NCBI GenBank assembly: GCA_964516845.1
Contig: CAZEXP010000008.1
Location: 12,543 to 76,542, forward strand
Direction: 5' to 3'
Source of the DNA: JAPEKQ01 sp964516845
Lineage (GTDB): Bacteria > Joyebacterota > Joyebacteria > Joyebacterales > Joyebacteraceae
DNA length: 64,000 bases
Each line of letters begins with the position of its first letter. The first letter of the stretch is position 1. The notes below the pieces were generated by a model, which had not been told where the DNA came from, made no database searches, and saw nothing but the letters and a program-made list of their open reading frames with translations. This document shows, piece after piece, positions 1-8,068 of this stretch. Made by a program: the position numbers and the translations under genes.

Positions 1-117
1 GATACCGATCACCGCCAGTCCCTCAAGACCTCCGTTGCGCTCCAGGATCTCGTGGGCCATGCGGGTGATCGCACGACGCATGTCATCAGCGCTCATGACG
101 CGGGCCTTGGTCTTCAC
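1..117 (-). CDS. pyrR: PyrR bifunctional pyrimidine operon regulator / uracil phosphoribosyltransferase, N-terminal fragment
   Basis: Only the first 39 codons lie in the window; the rest is beyond base 1. The reading begins VKTKARVMSADDMRRAITRM and continues with AHEILERNGG and LAVIGI, which matches the conserved N-terminus of PyrR (R-A-x-T-R-x-A-H-E-I-x-E-x-N). PyrR proteins bind pyr mRNA in response to UMP and have weak uracil phosphoribosyltransferase activity. I chose the GTG at 117 because GGGAGGTGG lies 6 nt upstream (132-124). An ATG seven codons later is the alternative start. It lies downstream of the ECF ATPase genes on the same strand. The GTG overlaps the stop of a 17-codon upstream reading frame. 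Confidence 0.85.
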   Translation of the reverse strand, partial: MKTKARVMSADDMRRAITRMAHEILERNGGLEGLAVIGI

Positions 118-167
118 GTGGTGCCACCTCCCGTAGACGTCCTCAGTCGTCGGACCCGGCCGGTCAT
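114..167 (-). CDS. Possible 17-residue leader peptide translationally coupled to pyrR
   Basis: ATG at 167 is preceded by GGGAGGAGC, a strong Shine-Dalgarno site. It opens a frame reading MTGRVRRLRTSTGGGTT whose TGA (116-114) overlaps the pyrR GTG start (117-115) as GTGA. This is the geometry of translational coupling, and it fills most of the 76-bp gap between ecfA2 and pyrR. No homology can be claimed for so short a peptide. It could be a chance frame in GC-rich DNA; the strong ribosome site and exact overlap argue for it. Confidence 0.4.
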   Translation of the reverse strand: MTGRVRRLRTSTGGGTT

Positions 168-193
168 GCTCCTCCCGGGCCGGCGGAAATCCC

Positions 194-1033
194 CTAGAAT
201 CTACCATTTGACGCGCCGTCCCGCAAGCCGGGCGTCCCGAGCACCACGGACGCCACCTCGCGCGCGAGCGCCGGATCGCGCCGTGAGAGCGCGTTCACCA
301 GCTCGTGTGCCGGCGGCGCCTCGAGACCGAGCCGCTCCAGGAGGTCGGCGTCCCCGAAAACCTCTGTCGGAGACCCGTCCGCCGCGATACTCCCGGCCGA
401 GAGCACCACAATGCGGTCGACCGTATCCTCAGCGAGCTCCGGATCGTGCGTCACGAGCAGGATCGCACGCCCTGCCTCCCGCTCCCTCCGAATGAGTTCG
501 AGGATGCGACCACGCGTCCCGGGATCGAGCCCCGCGCTCGGCTCGTCCAGAAGCAGGAACGGACGTTCCAGCACGACGAGAGCCGCGATGGCGGCCCGTC
601 GCTGTTCGCCCGCGCTCAGCGTCAGCGGCGACCGCCCCGCGAAGCCCGGCGGCCTCAGACCGACGCGATCGAGCGCCGCGTGCACGCGACGTTCGATCTC
701 GTCCTCAGCGACACGTCCGGCGCGCAGACCGTACGCGACCTCGTCGAACACGGTCTCCTCGAAGAACTGGAGTTCGGGGAACTGGAACACGAGTCCCACC
801 GACGACCTGAGCGAAGCGCCGTCCACGGCGCCCTCGAGCGACGCGGAACCAGTCGTCGGGGCGACGAGTCCGGCAGCGATCTCGAGAAGCGTCGTCTTGC
901 CCGACCCCGTCGGACCCATGACGGCCACGGCGTCACCGGCGTCGATCGAAAGACTCACGCCTCCGAGTCCGCTCCGAGCCGTCGGGAGACCGCGGTCGTA
1001 CGTCAGACCAACGCTGTCGAGAACGATCCTCAA
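194..1033 (-). CDS. ecfA2: Energy-coupling factor (ECF) transporter ATPase, second subunit
   Basis: This 279-residue ABC ATPase is of the CbiO/EcfA type. It has Walker A GPTGSGKTT (40-48), a Q-loop in FQFPELQFFEETV (Q84), signature LSAGEQRR (139-146), Walker B FLLLDE (159-164) and an H-loop His near 196. The FPExQ stretch after the Q-loop is typical of ECF ATPases. It overlaps ecfA1 by 4 bp (ATGA), so the two are translationally coupled and probably form the heterodimer that powers vitamin or metal uptake with EcfT and an S component. No EcfT or S gene is adjacent in the window, because the next gene is pyrR. The substrate is unknown. Confidence 0.9.
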   Translation of the reverse strand: MRIVLDSVGLTYDRGLPTARSGLGGVSLSIDAGDAVAVMGPTGSGKTTLLEIAAGLVAPTTGSASLEGAVDGASLRSSVGLVFQFPELQFFEETVFDEVAYGLRAGRVAEDEIERRVHAALDRVGLRPPGFAGRSPLTLSAGEQRRAAIAALVVLERPFLLLDEPSAGLDPGTRGRILELIRREREAGRAILLVTHDPELAEDTVDRIVVLSAGSIAADGSPTEVFGDADLLERLGLEAPPAHELVNALSRRDPALAREVASVVLGTPGLRDGASNGRF

Positions 1034-1854
1034 TGTTCACCCCCGACAAGCGCCTCGATGAGTTCGTCCATGGTCAGGATGCCATCCGGCAGACTGCGGC
1101 CGGCCTCTCGCAGCGTTCCGGCGAGACCCATCGCGGGTGGCGGGCGCAGCCCCCAGCGTTCCGCGCCGCTTCCGGCCGCGAAGAGCTCGCGTGGCGCAGC
1201 GTCGAACACGACGCGTCCCTCGACGAGCACGATCGCCCGGTTCGCGTACGCGATCTCCTCGGGGAACTGGGTGACGTGGATAACGGTTCTCTCCTCCCGG
1301 GAACGGAGTCCGGCGAGCAGCGACCAGAGGTCCTGGCGTCCCCGGGCGTCGAGGAGTGATGTCGGCTCGTCGAGGAGGAGGTGCCGAGGACGCATCGCCA
1401 GCACCGCCGCGACCGCGACCCGCTGCTTCTCCCCGCCTGACAGGCGGTGCGGAGGCCGGTCACGGAGCGACTCGAGCCCGAGCATCGGCAGCAGTGTCTC
1501 GACGGTCGACCGCATCTCCTCCCGGTCGAGTCCGAGATTCTCCATCCCGAAGGCGATCTCGCGCTCCACGGTCGTGCTCACGATCTGATCATCGGGGTTC
1601 TGAAAGACCAGACCGACGCGACGGCGGATCTCCCAGAGCGATTCGTCATCGCGTGTGTCCATCCCGTCGATGAAGACACTTCCGGTCGTCGGCAGGAGGA
1701 GCGCGTTGAGCAGTCTCAACAGGCTCGTCTTGCCGGAGCCGCTCGGACCGGCGAGAGCGACCGTCTCTCCGGGCGCGATCGAGATGTTCACACCGTCGAG
1801 CGACGGGCGCGTCGCGCCCGGGAAGGTCACGCCAACGTCGCGTAGCTCGATCAC
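1030..1854 (-). CDS. ecfA1: Energy-coupling factor (ECF) transporter ATPase, first subunit
   Basis: A 274-residue ABC ATPase with Walker A GPSGSGKTS (36-44), the ECF-type Q-loop FQNPDDQ (84-90), signature LSGGEKQR (138-145) and Walker B LLLDEP (159-164). The NPDDQ motif is characteristic of the EcfA/CbiO family. It overlaps the upstream LysM/TPR lipoprotein gene by 4 bp and the downstream ecfA2 by 4 bp, so three genes are tightly coupled. It should pair with EcfA2 at the cytoplasmic face of a membrane EcfT protein encoded elsewhere. Confidence 0.9.
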   Translation of the reverse strand: MIELRDVGVTFPGATRPSLDGVNISIAPGETVALAGPSGSGKTSLLRLLNALLLPTTGSVFIDGMDTRDDESLWEIRRRVGLVFQNPDDQIVSTTVEREIAFGMENLGLDREEMRSTVETLLPMLGLESLRDRPPHRLSGGEKQRVAVAAVLAMRPRHLLLDEPTSLLDARGRQDLWSLLAGLRSREERTVIHVTQFPEEIAYANRAIVLVEGRVVFDAAPRELFAAGSGAERWGLRPPPAMGLAGTLREAGRSLPDGILTMDELIEALVGGEH

Positions 1855-2729
1855 GGCTGACCCGCTTCCCGGGGAACGACCATGCCGGGTTCCGCATCGG
1901 TCGTCGGCTCACCCGGAACGTCGCTGCCCTCGACAGCGCGCAGACGCTCGACGGCGGCTTCGCCCGCCAGCTCGATGAGGCGCGTCCTGGCGACCTCCGC
2001 CCAGCCGCCCGCCGGGTGACGCCGGAGATAGGCGTCGAGAGCGAAGATGCCGTCCTCCTGTCTGCCCACGTCGAGCAGCGCCACCGCTCTCGAGAACATG
2101 GCCTCTTCGTGCGAGGGCTCGAGCGTGAGGGCGTGTTCGAAGTGCGCAAGCCCTCCGGCGACATCGCCACCGTCGAACAGGGCCTTGCCGAGCGCGAAAA
2201 CGATGTCCGCATCGCCCGGCCGGACGGCGAGCACCTGATCGAGCATGGCAACCGCCGCTGACGGTTCGCCCATCATCAGAAGAACGACGCCGAGGTTGTA
2301 GCCTGCGTCGACGAACCGCGGGTCGATGCGGAGCGCCTCTCGGAACTCCTCCGTGGCCTTCCGGAGCTCGCCTGCCTCCGCGTACCCGGTCCCCCGGTTG
2401 TAGTGCGACTTCGCCTCGGTGCGACGCGCGTAGCGGGCCACATCCTCCTCGCCCACGGGAACGTCCACGAGCGCGCCGGGATCGAGCGGGAACTCGGACG
2501 AGACACCGTTGGCATCCGCGAGGAAGCCCGCTGCGCCCGGCGTGCCGTAGTAGTCGTCGGCGATCGACGCGAAGCTCTCGCCGCCGGCGACGACGTGCGT
2601 GACCATCTCAATGGTCTCCGCTCCACTTCCCGTGAACGTCGGCGGACCACCACAACCGGCGATGATCAGAAGCGCCGCGCCGCCGGCGAGAAGCAGCGCG
2701 CGTCGTGTCACTCGTGCGAATCGCTGCAT
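1851..2729 (-). CDS. Lipoprotein with LysM-like and tetratricopeptide repeats
   Basis: A 292-residue envelope protein. The N-terminus has a basic n-region, a hydrophobic core and the lipobox IIAGC, so Cys26 should be lipidated. A LysM-like segment follows at about 42-92 (THVVAGGESFASIADDYYG), suggesting peptidoglycan contact. Four to five TPR units span about 105-240, ending in a low-complexity acidic/proline tail. GGAGGAGGG precedes the ATG. The gene overlaps the end of dus by 22 bp and the start of ecfA1 by 4 bp. TPR lipoproteins usually scaffold envelope complexes; the partner here is not known. Confidence 0.75.
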   Translation of the reverse strand: MQRFARVTRRALLLAGGAALLIIAGCGGPPTFTGSGAETIEMVTHVVAGGESFASIADDYYGTPGAAGFLADANGVSSEFPLDPGALVDVPVGEEDVARYARRTEAKSHYNRGTGYAEAGELRKATEEFREALRIDPRFVDAGYNLGVVLLMMGEPSAAVAMLDQVLAVRPGDADIVFALGKALFDGGDVAGGLAHFEHALTLEPSHEEAMFSRAVALLDVGRQEDGIFALDAYLRRHPAGGWAEVARTRLIELAGEAAVERLRAVEGSDVPGEPTTDAEPGMVVPREAGQP

Positions 2730-3694
2730 TGGCCCTCCTCCGCGAGAGCGCGTTCGAGCCGCGCCCGCACGAACTCCTTCCCGTCCATGATGACGAGTTC
2801 GCGCCTGAGCTCCACGGCGCCCGGAAATCCCTTGAGCAACGCCACGATGTGCTTCCTCATCTCCATCACTCCCCGTCGTTCACCCTTGTCCTCGACGAGG
2901 AGATCGAGATGCTCGATGGCGAGCCTGAGTCGTTCAGCAAGCGTGGGCTCGGGCGGCGTCTTCCCCGTGGCGAGGAGGGCGACCGCGTCGGAGAAGATCC
3001 ACGGGCTCCCTATCGCGCCGCGTCCGATCATCACCGCGTCGCACCCGGTCTCATCGAGCATGCGGAGCGCATCCTCCGGCGTCCTGACGTCACCGTTGCC
3101 GATAACGGGGATCGAACACGAGCGCTTGATCTCCGTGAGAAGGCTCCAGTCAGACGTTCCCTTGAATCCCTGCGCCCGCGTTCTCGGATGGACCGTGACC
3201 GCGGCGACGCCGAGTTCATCGAGCATCCCGGCGGCCTCCGGCGCGTTGATCGAGCATTCGTCCCACCCGCTCCGAAGCTTGACCGTGACGGGGAGCATCG
3301 TCGATTCGAGGACGGCCTGAACGACATCGCGGAGCAGGCCGAGATCCCGCATGAGCGCGGCGCCCGACTTCGACTTGACTACCTTCTTCACGGGGCATCC
3401 CGCGTTGACGTCGATGGCATCTGGCTTGAGTGACGCGATGCGCCGCGTCGCCTCGGCCATCGACTCGGGACGACCTCCGAAAAGCTGGAACGCGATCGGT
3501 CGCTCCTCCTCATGGAACGCCAGGAGCTCGAACGTTTTCCAGCTGTTCCGTACGGCTCCCTCGGCGCTGACCATCTCCGTCCAGACCATGGACGCGCCGC
3601 TGCGCCGGCAGAGCCTGCGCATGGAACTGTCGGTCAGCCCGGCCAGCGGCGCGAGCACGAACGGAGGATCGACGGAAATGTCTCTGATATTCAT
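2708..3694 (-). CDS. dus: tRNA-dihydrouridine synthase (DusB-like)
   Basis: This flavoenzyme reduces uridines to dihydrouridine in the tRNA D-loop. The 328-residue product has the FMN-binding start APLAGLTD (15-22), the catalytic-Cys motif DVNAGCPVKK (Cys100), and the later GNGDV and MIGRGA motifs of the TIM-barrel. An in-frame TTG exists 36 bp upstream, but that TTG is the first part of a -35 box (TTGACG). The -10 box TATACT ends 6 nt before the ATG at 3694, so the mRNA probably starts at or next to the ATG (leaderless). No Shine-Dalgarno sequence is present. It heads the operon with the LysM/TPR lipoprotein and ecfA1A2. Confidence 0.92.
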   Translation of the reverse strand: MNIRDISVDPPFVLAPLAGLTDSSMRRLCRRSGASMVWTEMVSAEGAVRNSWKTFELLAFHEEERPIAFQLFGGRPESMAEATRRIASLKPDAIDVNAGCPVKKVVKSKSGAALMRDLGLLRDVVQAVLESTMLPVTVKLRSGWDECSINAPEAAGMLDELGVAAVTVHPRTRAQGFKGTSDWSLLTEIKRSCSIPVIGNGDVRTPEDALRMLDETGCDAVMIGRGAIGSPWIFSDAVALLATGKTPPEPTLAERLRLAIEHLDLLVEDKGERRGVMEMRKHIVALLKGFPGAVELRRELVIMDGKEFVRARLERALAEEGQCSDSHE

Positions 3695-3700
3695 AGGTGG

Positions 3701-3730
3701 AGTATAGGCGGGTCGTTTCGCGGCCGTCAA
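3701..3730 (-). promoter_or_regulatory. Sigma70-type promoter of dus (leaderless)
   Basis: TTGACG (3730-3725), 18-bp spacer, TATACT (3706-3701). The -10 box ends only 6 nt before the dus ATG, so the expected transcription start coincides with the start codon. Confidence 0.75.
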
Positions 3731-3812
3731 TAGAGCGGGGCGAAAGCCACCGGCCTCCGCCCCGAATACCGTGCATTCCGTGACGCCCGCACCGCTGTGC
3801 TGGGCGGATCGG

Positions 3813-5423
3813 CTATTCTTCGACCCGCTCCTCCTCCGTCGCGGCGTAGGACTCGGCGAGCGCGAACAGCTCGTTGAGGTCCGCCGCCTGGATGGTCAGC
3901 GCGACGGTCCGACTGAGCTGCGTGTCACCCGCGATGGCAACCTCATAGGCGCGCTCTCGACCCCAGAGCTTCCGCGCCAGGTCCCGGCGCATGGACAGCT
4001 CGATCTCATCGCGAACCTCCGCGAGTTCGTCACGCGTGGCCTCGAAACCGTCCTCTTCGAGGAACGTCAGGAAATCGTTCCACATCGGCTCCGTCACTTC
4101 GACGCCCGGACCCGTGATCTCGTGGCCGATCAGGTAGCTGATGGCGAACTCAAAGAATTCCTCGCGACGCTCGAGGTCAACGACGACGTCGGACCGGCGA
4201 CCGCCCTCGATGGTCACATCGGGATTCACACCGCCGCCGCCGTAGACGATTCTGCCGCCGGCCGTCCGGAACTCCGGCTTGGGCTCTTCGGCGCTCGCGC
4301 CCTCACCCTCAACTCCCTCGGCGTCGGCGACTGCATCGGCGTCCCAGCGCTCCGGCTTCTCGATCAACCGGCCGCTCGACGTGTACCACTTCGCAGTCGT
4401 CAGCTTGACCGCGCACTCTTTCGTCAGTGGCCTCAGTCGCATGAGCGTCTGCACGGATCCCTTGCCGAAGCTCGTGGTCCCGGCAACGATGCCGCGGTCC
4501 CAATCCTGGATGGCGCCCGCGAGAATCTCCGACGCGCTCGCGCTGCCGCCGTTGACGAGCACCACGATCGGAAAGTCGCGCGGGTAGCGCGCCGGCGTGC
4601 TCGCGTAGAATTCCTTGTTCTGCTCTTTGACCCGGCCGCGCGTGCTGACGACAAGCTCGCCGGAGTCAAGGAAGACGTCGCTGACGTCGACGGCCTCGGA
4701 CAGAAGACCGCCCGGATTGCTTCTCAGGTCGACGACGAGCCCGCGCATACCCTGTGCGTCCAGTTCGTCGAGCTTCGCCTCCAGTTCGACGGCCGTCGTC
4801 CGTGAGAACCTGGAGATCCGGACGTAACCGATGTCGTCCTCCATCAGGAATGCGTACGGCACGCTGTCGATGCGAATGATGTCGCGGGTGATGTCGTATT
4901 CGAGGTTGTCGTCGAGACCCTCGCGATAGATGGTGATGTTGACCTTCGTTCCCGGCTCGCCACGCAGCTTCAGAATCGCCTGATCGGTCGTGATGCCGCG
5001 GGTCGTCTTGCCCTCGATGGCGATGATGCGGTCACCCGACTGGATGCCGAGATCGTACGCCGGCGAACCTTCGATGGGACTGACGACCGTCAGCACGCCG
5101 TCACGCGCCGTGATCTGAATACCCAGCCCTCCGAACTCACCCTCTGTCTGCACCTGGAAGTCCGTGAACGACTCTTCGTCGAGGAACACCGAGTACGGAT
5201 CGAGGCTGTTGAGCATCCCCCGGATCGCTCCGTACATCAGTTCCTTCGCGTCCGGCTCCTCGACATAGACATGCTCGACCTTCGCGAGCGCGTCGTTGAA
5301 GAGATCGAGATACGTGTAGAGATCGTTCCGGGCGCTGACGCGTTCGACGGTCCAGCCGCCAATCAGCGCGCCGACGATCAGAGCCGTCAGGACGGGTGTG
5401 AGCCTTCTGAATCGTCTGGTCAT
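3813..5423 (-). CDS. ctp: Carboxyl-terminal processing protease (S41, CtpA/Prc family)
   Basis: A 536-residue periplasmic serine protease. It has an N-terminal signal anchor (hydrophobic 10-24), a PDZ domain (about 95-170, with GGLGIQ and GDRIIAIEG), and an S41 catalytic domain. The nucleophile lies in NGGSASASEI (291-300) and the general-base Lys in SFGKGSVQ (Lys321). An acidic linker near 360-375 and a helical tail of about 130 residues follow the core. Proteins of this family trim C-termini of periplasmic or damaged proteins. It follows tmk by 11 bp and has GAGGAAGG before its ATG. Confidence 0.93.
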   Translation of the reverse strand: MTRRFRRLTPVLTALIVGALIGGWTVERVSARNDLYTYLDLFNDALAKVEHVYVEEPDAKELMYGAIRGMLNSLDPYSVFLDEESFTDFQVQTEGEFGGLGIQITARDGVLTVVSPIEGSPAYDLGIQSGDRIIAIEGKTTRGITTDQAILKLRGEPGTKVNITIYREGLDDNLEYDITRDIIRIDSVPYAFLMEDDIGYVRISRFSRTTAVELEAKLDELDAQGMRGLVVDLRSNPGGLLSEAVDVSDVFLDSGELVVSTRGRVKEQNKEFYASTPARYPRDFPIVVLVNGGSASASEILAGAIQDWDRGIVAGTTSFGKGSVQTLMRLRPLTKECAVKLTTAKWYTSSGRLIEKPERWDADAVADAEGVEGEGASAEEPKPEFRTAGGRIVYGGGGVNPDVTIEGGRRSDVVVDLERREEFFEFAISYLIGHEITGPGVEVTEPMWNDFLTFLEEDGFEATRDELAEVRDEIELSMRRDLARKLWGRERAYEVAIAGDTQLSRTVALTIQAADLNELFALAESYAATEEERVEE

Positions 5424-5434
5424 GGGTGCCTTCC

Positions 5435-6094
5435 TCAGTTGTCGTCGCCGAAGGACCTCAGCCGTTCCTCGAGCGCCGCCGTGACCTTCGCAGCGATCAT
5501 GTCGACACGCTCGCGAGCGTCGATGACCACGAACCGCTCGGGCTCGCGCTCCGCCTCGGCGAGGTATGCGTCACGAACCCTCTGATGGAACTCGATGGTC
5601 TCGCGTTCTATGCGGTCGCGCGTCTCTCCGGAAGCCCTTCCATCGAGACGCGTCAGACCCTCCCCCGGATCCAGATCCATGAGGAAGGTTACATCTGGTT
5701 TGACGCCTCGAGTGGCCACTTGGTTCAAAGAACGGACGAGATCGGCACCGAGCCGCCTGCCTCCGCCCTGATATGCCACGCTCGCGTCGGCATAGCGGTC
5801 CGATATCACTACCGAGCCGCGCTCAATGACCGGGAGGATGACCTCCGCCGTGTGCTCGGCTCGCGACGCCAGATAGAGGAAGAGCTCGGTCTCAGCGAGC
5901 ATCGTTCCTCCTACATCGAGCAGCGCGTCGCGGAGACGCTCACCCAGCGGCGTCCCGCCTGGCTCACGGGTCAGAACAACTTCGTACCCTCGCTCACGGA
6001 GCCACGTCACGAGGCGTTCGGCCTGTGTCGACTTCCCACAGCCCTCGACGCCCTCGAGCGTGATGAAGAGTCCCTTGTGCGAGTGCGACGTCAC
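5435..6094 (-). CDS. tmk: Thymidylate kinase
   Basis: Phosphorylates dTMP to dTDP. The product shows the P-loop EGVEGCGKST, the dTMP-binding REPGGTPLGE, the DRY motif SDRYADASVAYQGGGRR and a LID-like stretch (ASGETRDRIE). I chose GTG at 6094 (219 residues) rather than an upstream start at 6133, because GGGGAGGA sits 4 nt before this GTG and the extension runs into the hairpin at 6122-6141. It is followed closely by ctp on the same strand. Confidence 0.93.
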   Translation of the reverse strand: MTSHSHKGLFITLEGVEGCGKSTQAERLVTWLRERGYEVVLTREPGGTPLGERLRDALLDVGGTMLAETELFLYLASRAEHTAEVILPVIERGSVVISDRYADASVAYQGGGRRLGADLVRSLNQVATRGVKPDVTFLMDLDPGEGLTRLDGRASGETRDRIERETIEFHQRVRDAYLAEAEREPERFVVIDARERVDMIAAKVTAALEERLRSFGDDN

Positions 6095-6121
6095 TCGTTC
6101 CTCCCCGGGTGAAGCAACGCA

Positions 6122-6141
6122 GGCCGGGGTCACCCCCGGCC
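6122..6141 (-). terminator. Hairpin after ino1, probable terminator
   Basis: GGCCGGGG (6122-6129) and CCCCGGCC (6134-6141) form an 8-bp stem with a 4-nt loop, 70 nt after the ino1 stop and just before tmk. On the minus strand the following bases are only modestly T-rich (TGCGTTGCTTC), so termination may be partial. Confidence 0.5.
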
Positions 6142-6212
6142 CGCGGTCGGTTCATGGTCGCAGCACCGAGGTCAGGCGCCTACGCGCCTCCGAAAGATCC
6201 AATCCGGCGCGC

Positions 6213-7316
6213 CTACTTCTTGTCCTTCGCGGGCTTCTGCCCGTACTTCCTGATGTACGCCTCGGTCTTCTCCCGCGCCTCGTAATCCGTGTACTGCGTC
6301 GGCGGGGACTTGAAGAAGTACGAGGACGGCGCGTCGATCGCACCGGCGAGTCCGTTGTCGAGCGCGAGCTTGCAGCAGCGCACGGCGTCGATCATCACAC
6401 CGGCCGAGTTCGGCGAGTCCCAGACCTCGAGCTTGAGTTCGCAGTTCAAAGGAACGTCACCGAACGTGCGGCCCTCCATCCGGATGTACGCCCACTTGCG
6501 GTCGGTGAGCCAGGCGACGTAGTCCGACGGCCCGATGTGGACGTTGTCGGCCCCGATGTTGTAATCGAGCTGCGAGGTGACGGCGTTGGTCTTCGAGATC
6601 TTCTTCGATTCAAGCCTGGAGCGCTCGAGCATGTTGAGAAAGTCCGTGTTGCCGCCGACGTTGAGCTGGCTGGTGCGCTCGAGCCTCACGCCGCGCTCGC
6701 GGAAGAGCGTCGTGAGAACGCGGTGCACGATGGTCGCGCCGACCTGGGACTTGACGTCGTCGCCCATCACCGGCAGACCCTTCCTCTCGAACCGCTGCTG
6801 CCAGTAGCGCTCTCGGGCGATGAAGACAGGGATGCCGTTGACGAACCCGCAGCCCGCCTCGAGGATCTGCTCGACATACCACTTCGTGGCCTCTTCGCTG
6901 CCGACCGGCAGGAAGCTGATGACGACGTCCGTCTTCGTGTCCTTGAGGAGCCCGACGATGTCATCCGTCGGCCCCGGGGCCTTCTCAATGATCTCGGAGA
7001 GGTACTTACCCAGCCCGTCGTGCGTCATGCCCCGGGAGACCTTGATCCCAGTCTTCGGCACGTCGCAGAACTTGTAGGTATTGTTGGGCTTCGTGAAGAT
7101 CGCCTCGGAGAGGTCCTTCCCCACCTTGTTCTTGTCGATATCGATCGCGGCGGAAAACTCCACGTCGCTGATGTGATACCCGCCTAGGTTGACGTGCATC
7201 AGACCCGGAACGAACTCGTCATCGGCCGCGTTCTTGTAGAACTCCACACCCTGCACGAGCGACGAGGAGCAGTTTCCAACACCGATGATCGCTACCCTGA
7301 CCTTCTTCTTCCCCAT
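6213..7316 (-). CDS. ino1: Inositol-3-phosphate synthase
   Basis: Converts glucose-6-phosphate to myo-inositol-1(3)-phosphate, an NAD-dependent reaction. The 367-residue protein opens with the Rossmann motif VRVAIIGVGNCSSSLVQG and contains the conserved blocks NVGGNTDFLNML, ESKKISKTNAV, DNVHIGPSDYV and LKLEVWDSPNSAGVMIDAVR. This is the shorter prokaryotic form rather than the ~500-residue eukaryotic one. It lies 6 bp after a CDP-alcohol phosphatidyltransferase gene and shares its promoter, which suggests phosphatidylinositol or a related inositol phospholipid as the product. A basic Lys-rich tail ends the protein. Confidence 0.93.
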   Translation of the reverse strand: MGKKKVRVAIIGVGNCSSSLVQGVEFYKNAADDEFVPGLMHVNLGGYHISDVEFSAAIDIDKNKVGKDLSEAIFTKPNNTYKFCDVPKTGIKVSRGMTHDGLGKYLSEIIEKAPGPTDDIVGLLKDTKTDVVISFLPVGSEEATKWYVEQILEAGCGFVNGIPVFIARERYWQQRFERKGLPVMGDDVKSQVGATIVHRVLTTLFRERGVRLERTSQLNVGGNTDFLNMLERSRLESKKISKTNAVTSQLDYNIGADNVHIGPSDYVAWLTDRKWAYIRMEGRTFGDVPLNCELKLEVWDSPNSAGVMIDAVRCCKLALDNGLAGAIDAPSSYFFKSPPTQYTDYEAREKTEAYIRKYGQKPAKDKK

Positions 7317-7322
7317 CGAAGG

Positions 7323-7946
7323 TTACCCCCGGAAGTTGTCCCGCGGAGGAACGTCGTTCGACAGTGTGCGGACGACGTGGTGAATCCTCTGCGCAGCTGT
7401 GATGTGAGACAGTATCGCCAGAATCCAGAGTACGACCCTGAACACCGCCGGGCCAAGAAGCGTTCCGATGATGATCAGGATGAGCCGTTCGGGGCGCTCG
7501 GCGATGCCGACCTGGCATTCGACTCCGATCGCCTCCGCGCGGGCTCGCGTATAACTTACGAGGAGCGAGCCGCCAAGAGCGATGAAGATGACCGCAGCGG
7601 TCACCGGCTCCGGCGTGACACCCGGACCGGCGAGATAGTACGCGAGCGCTCCGAGGAGCACGACGAGCTCCGAGTACCGGTCGAGCGTCGAATCGAGGAA
7701 CGCGCCCGTGCGCGTCGCCGTACCGCCCGCCCGGGCCACGGCCCCGTCGGTCATGTCGCAGAGCCCGCCCAGAAGCACCAGGGTCCCTGCCGCGAGGAAG
7801 TGCCCCCGCGCCAGCGCGACGCCGGCGATCATCGAGATACCGAGACCGACGACCGTAATCGTCGTCGGCGATATCCCGAGGTCCGCCGCGAACCGCGCGA
7901 CAGGATCCAGAAGCTCCCGAGCCTTGGTCTTCAGACCGACCGTCAT
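7323..7946 (-). CDS. CDP-alcohol phosphatidyltransferase, probable phosphatidylinositol-phosphate synthase
   Basis: A 207-residue integral membrane enzyme with the complete family signature D64-x2-D67-G68-x2-A71-R72-x8-G81-x3-D85-x3-D89, seen in CDMTDGAVARAGG and GAFLDSTLDR. About six membrane segments are predicted. The family swaps the CMP of CDP-diacylglycerol for an alcohol phosphate. The substrate is inferred to be inositol phosphate because ino1 follows 6 bp downstream. GAAGGTACA precedes the ATG, and a clear promoter lies 56 bp upstream. It could instead be a CDP-archaeol-type or glycerol-phosphate enzyme, but the context favours inositol. Confidence 0.85.
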   Translation of the reverse strand: MTVGLKTKARELLDPVARFAADLGISPTTITVVGLGISMIAGVALARGHFLAAGTLVLLGGLCDMTDGAVARAGGTATRTGAFLDSTLDRYSELVVLLGALAYYLAGPGVTPEPVTAAVIFIALGGSLLVSYTRARAEAIGVECQVGIAERPERLILIIIGTLLGPAVFRVVLWILAILSHITAAQRIHHVVRTLSNDVPPRDNFRG

Positions 7947-8001
7947 TGTACCTTCACCGTTCCCGCGGTCACAATGCCGCTTCCTCCCCGCGAAACAGGG
8001 C

Positions 8002-8031
8002 AGTCTAGCACCGGGCGCTCAGTGCTGTCAA
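8002..8031 (-). promoter_or_regulatory. Promoter of the inositol-lipid operon
   Basis: TTGACA (8031-8026), 18-bp spacer, TAGACT (8007-8002). Expected transcript start is near 7995, giving a leader of about 50 nt. Confidence 0.75.
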
Positions 8032-8068
8032 TGGTGCGGGACACGGCAGCATCGGCAGCCGGACGGCG

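Noticed and set aside
3695..3730. TTG at 3730 as the dus start
   Set aside because: The TTG is part of the -35 box; the -10 box lies inside the proposed extension.
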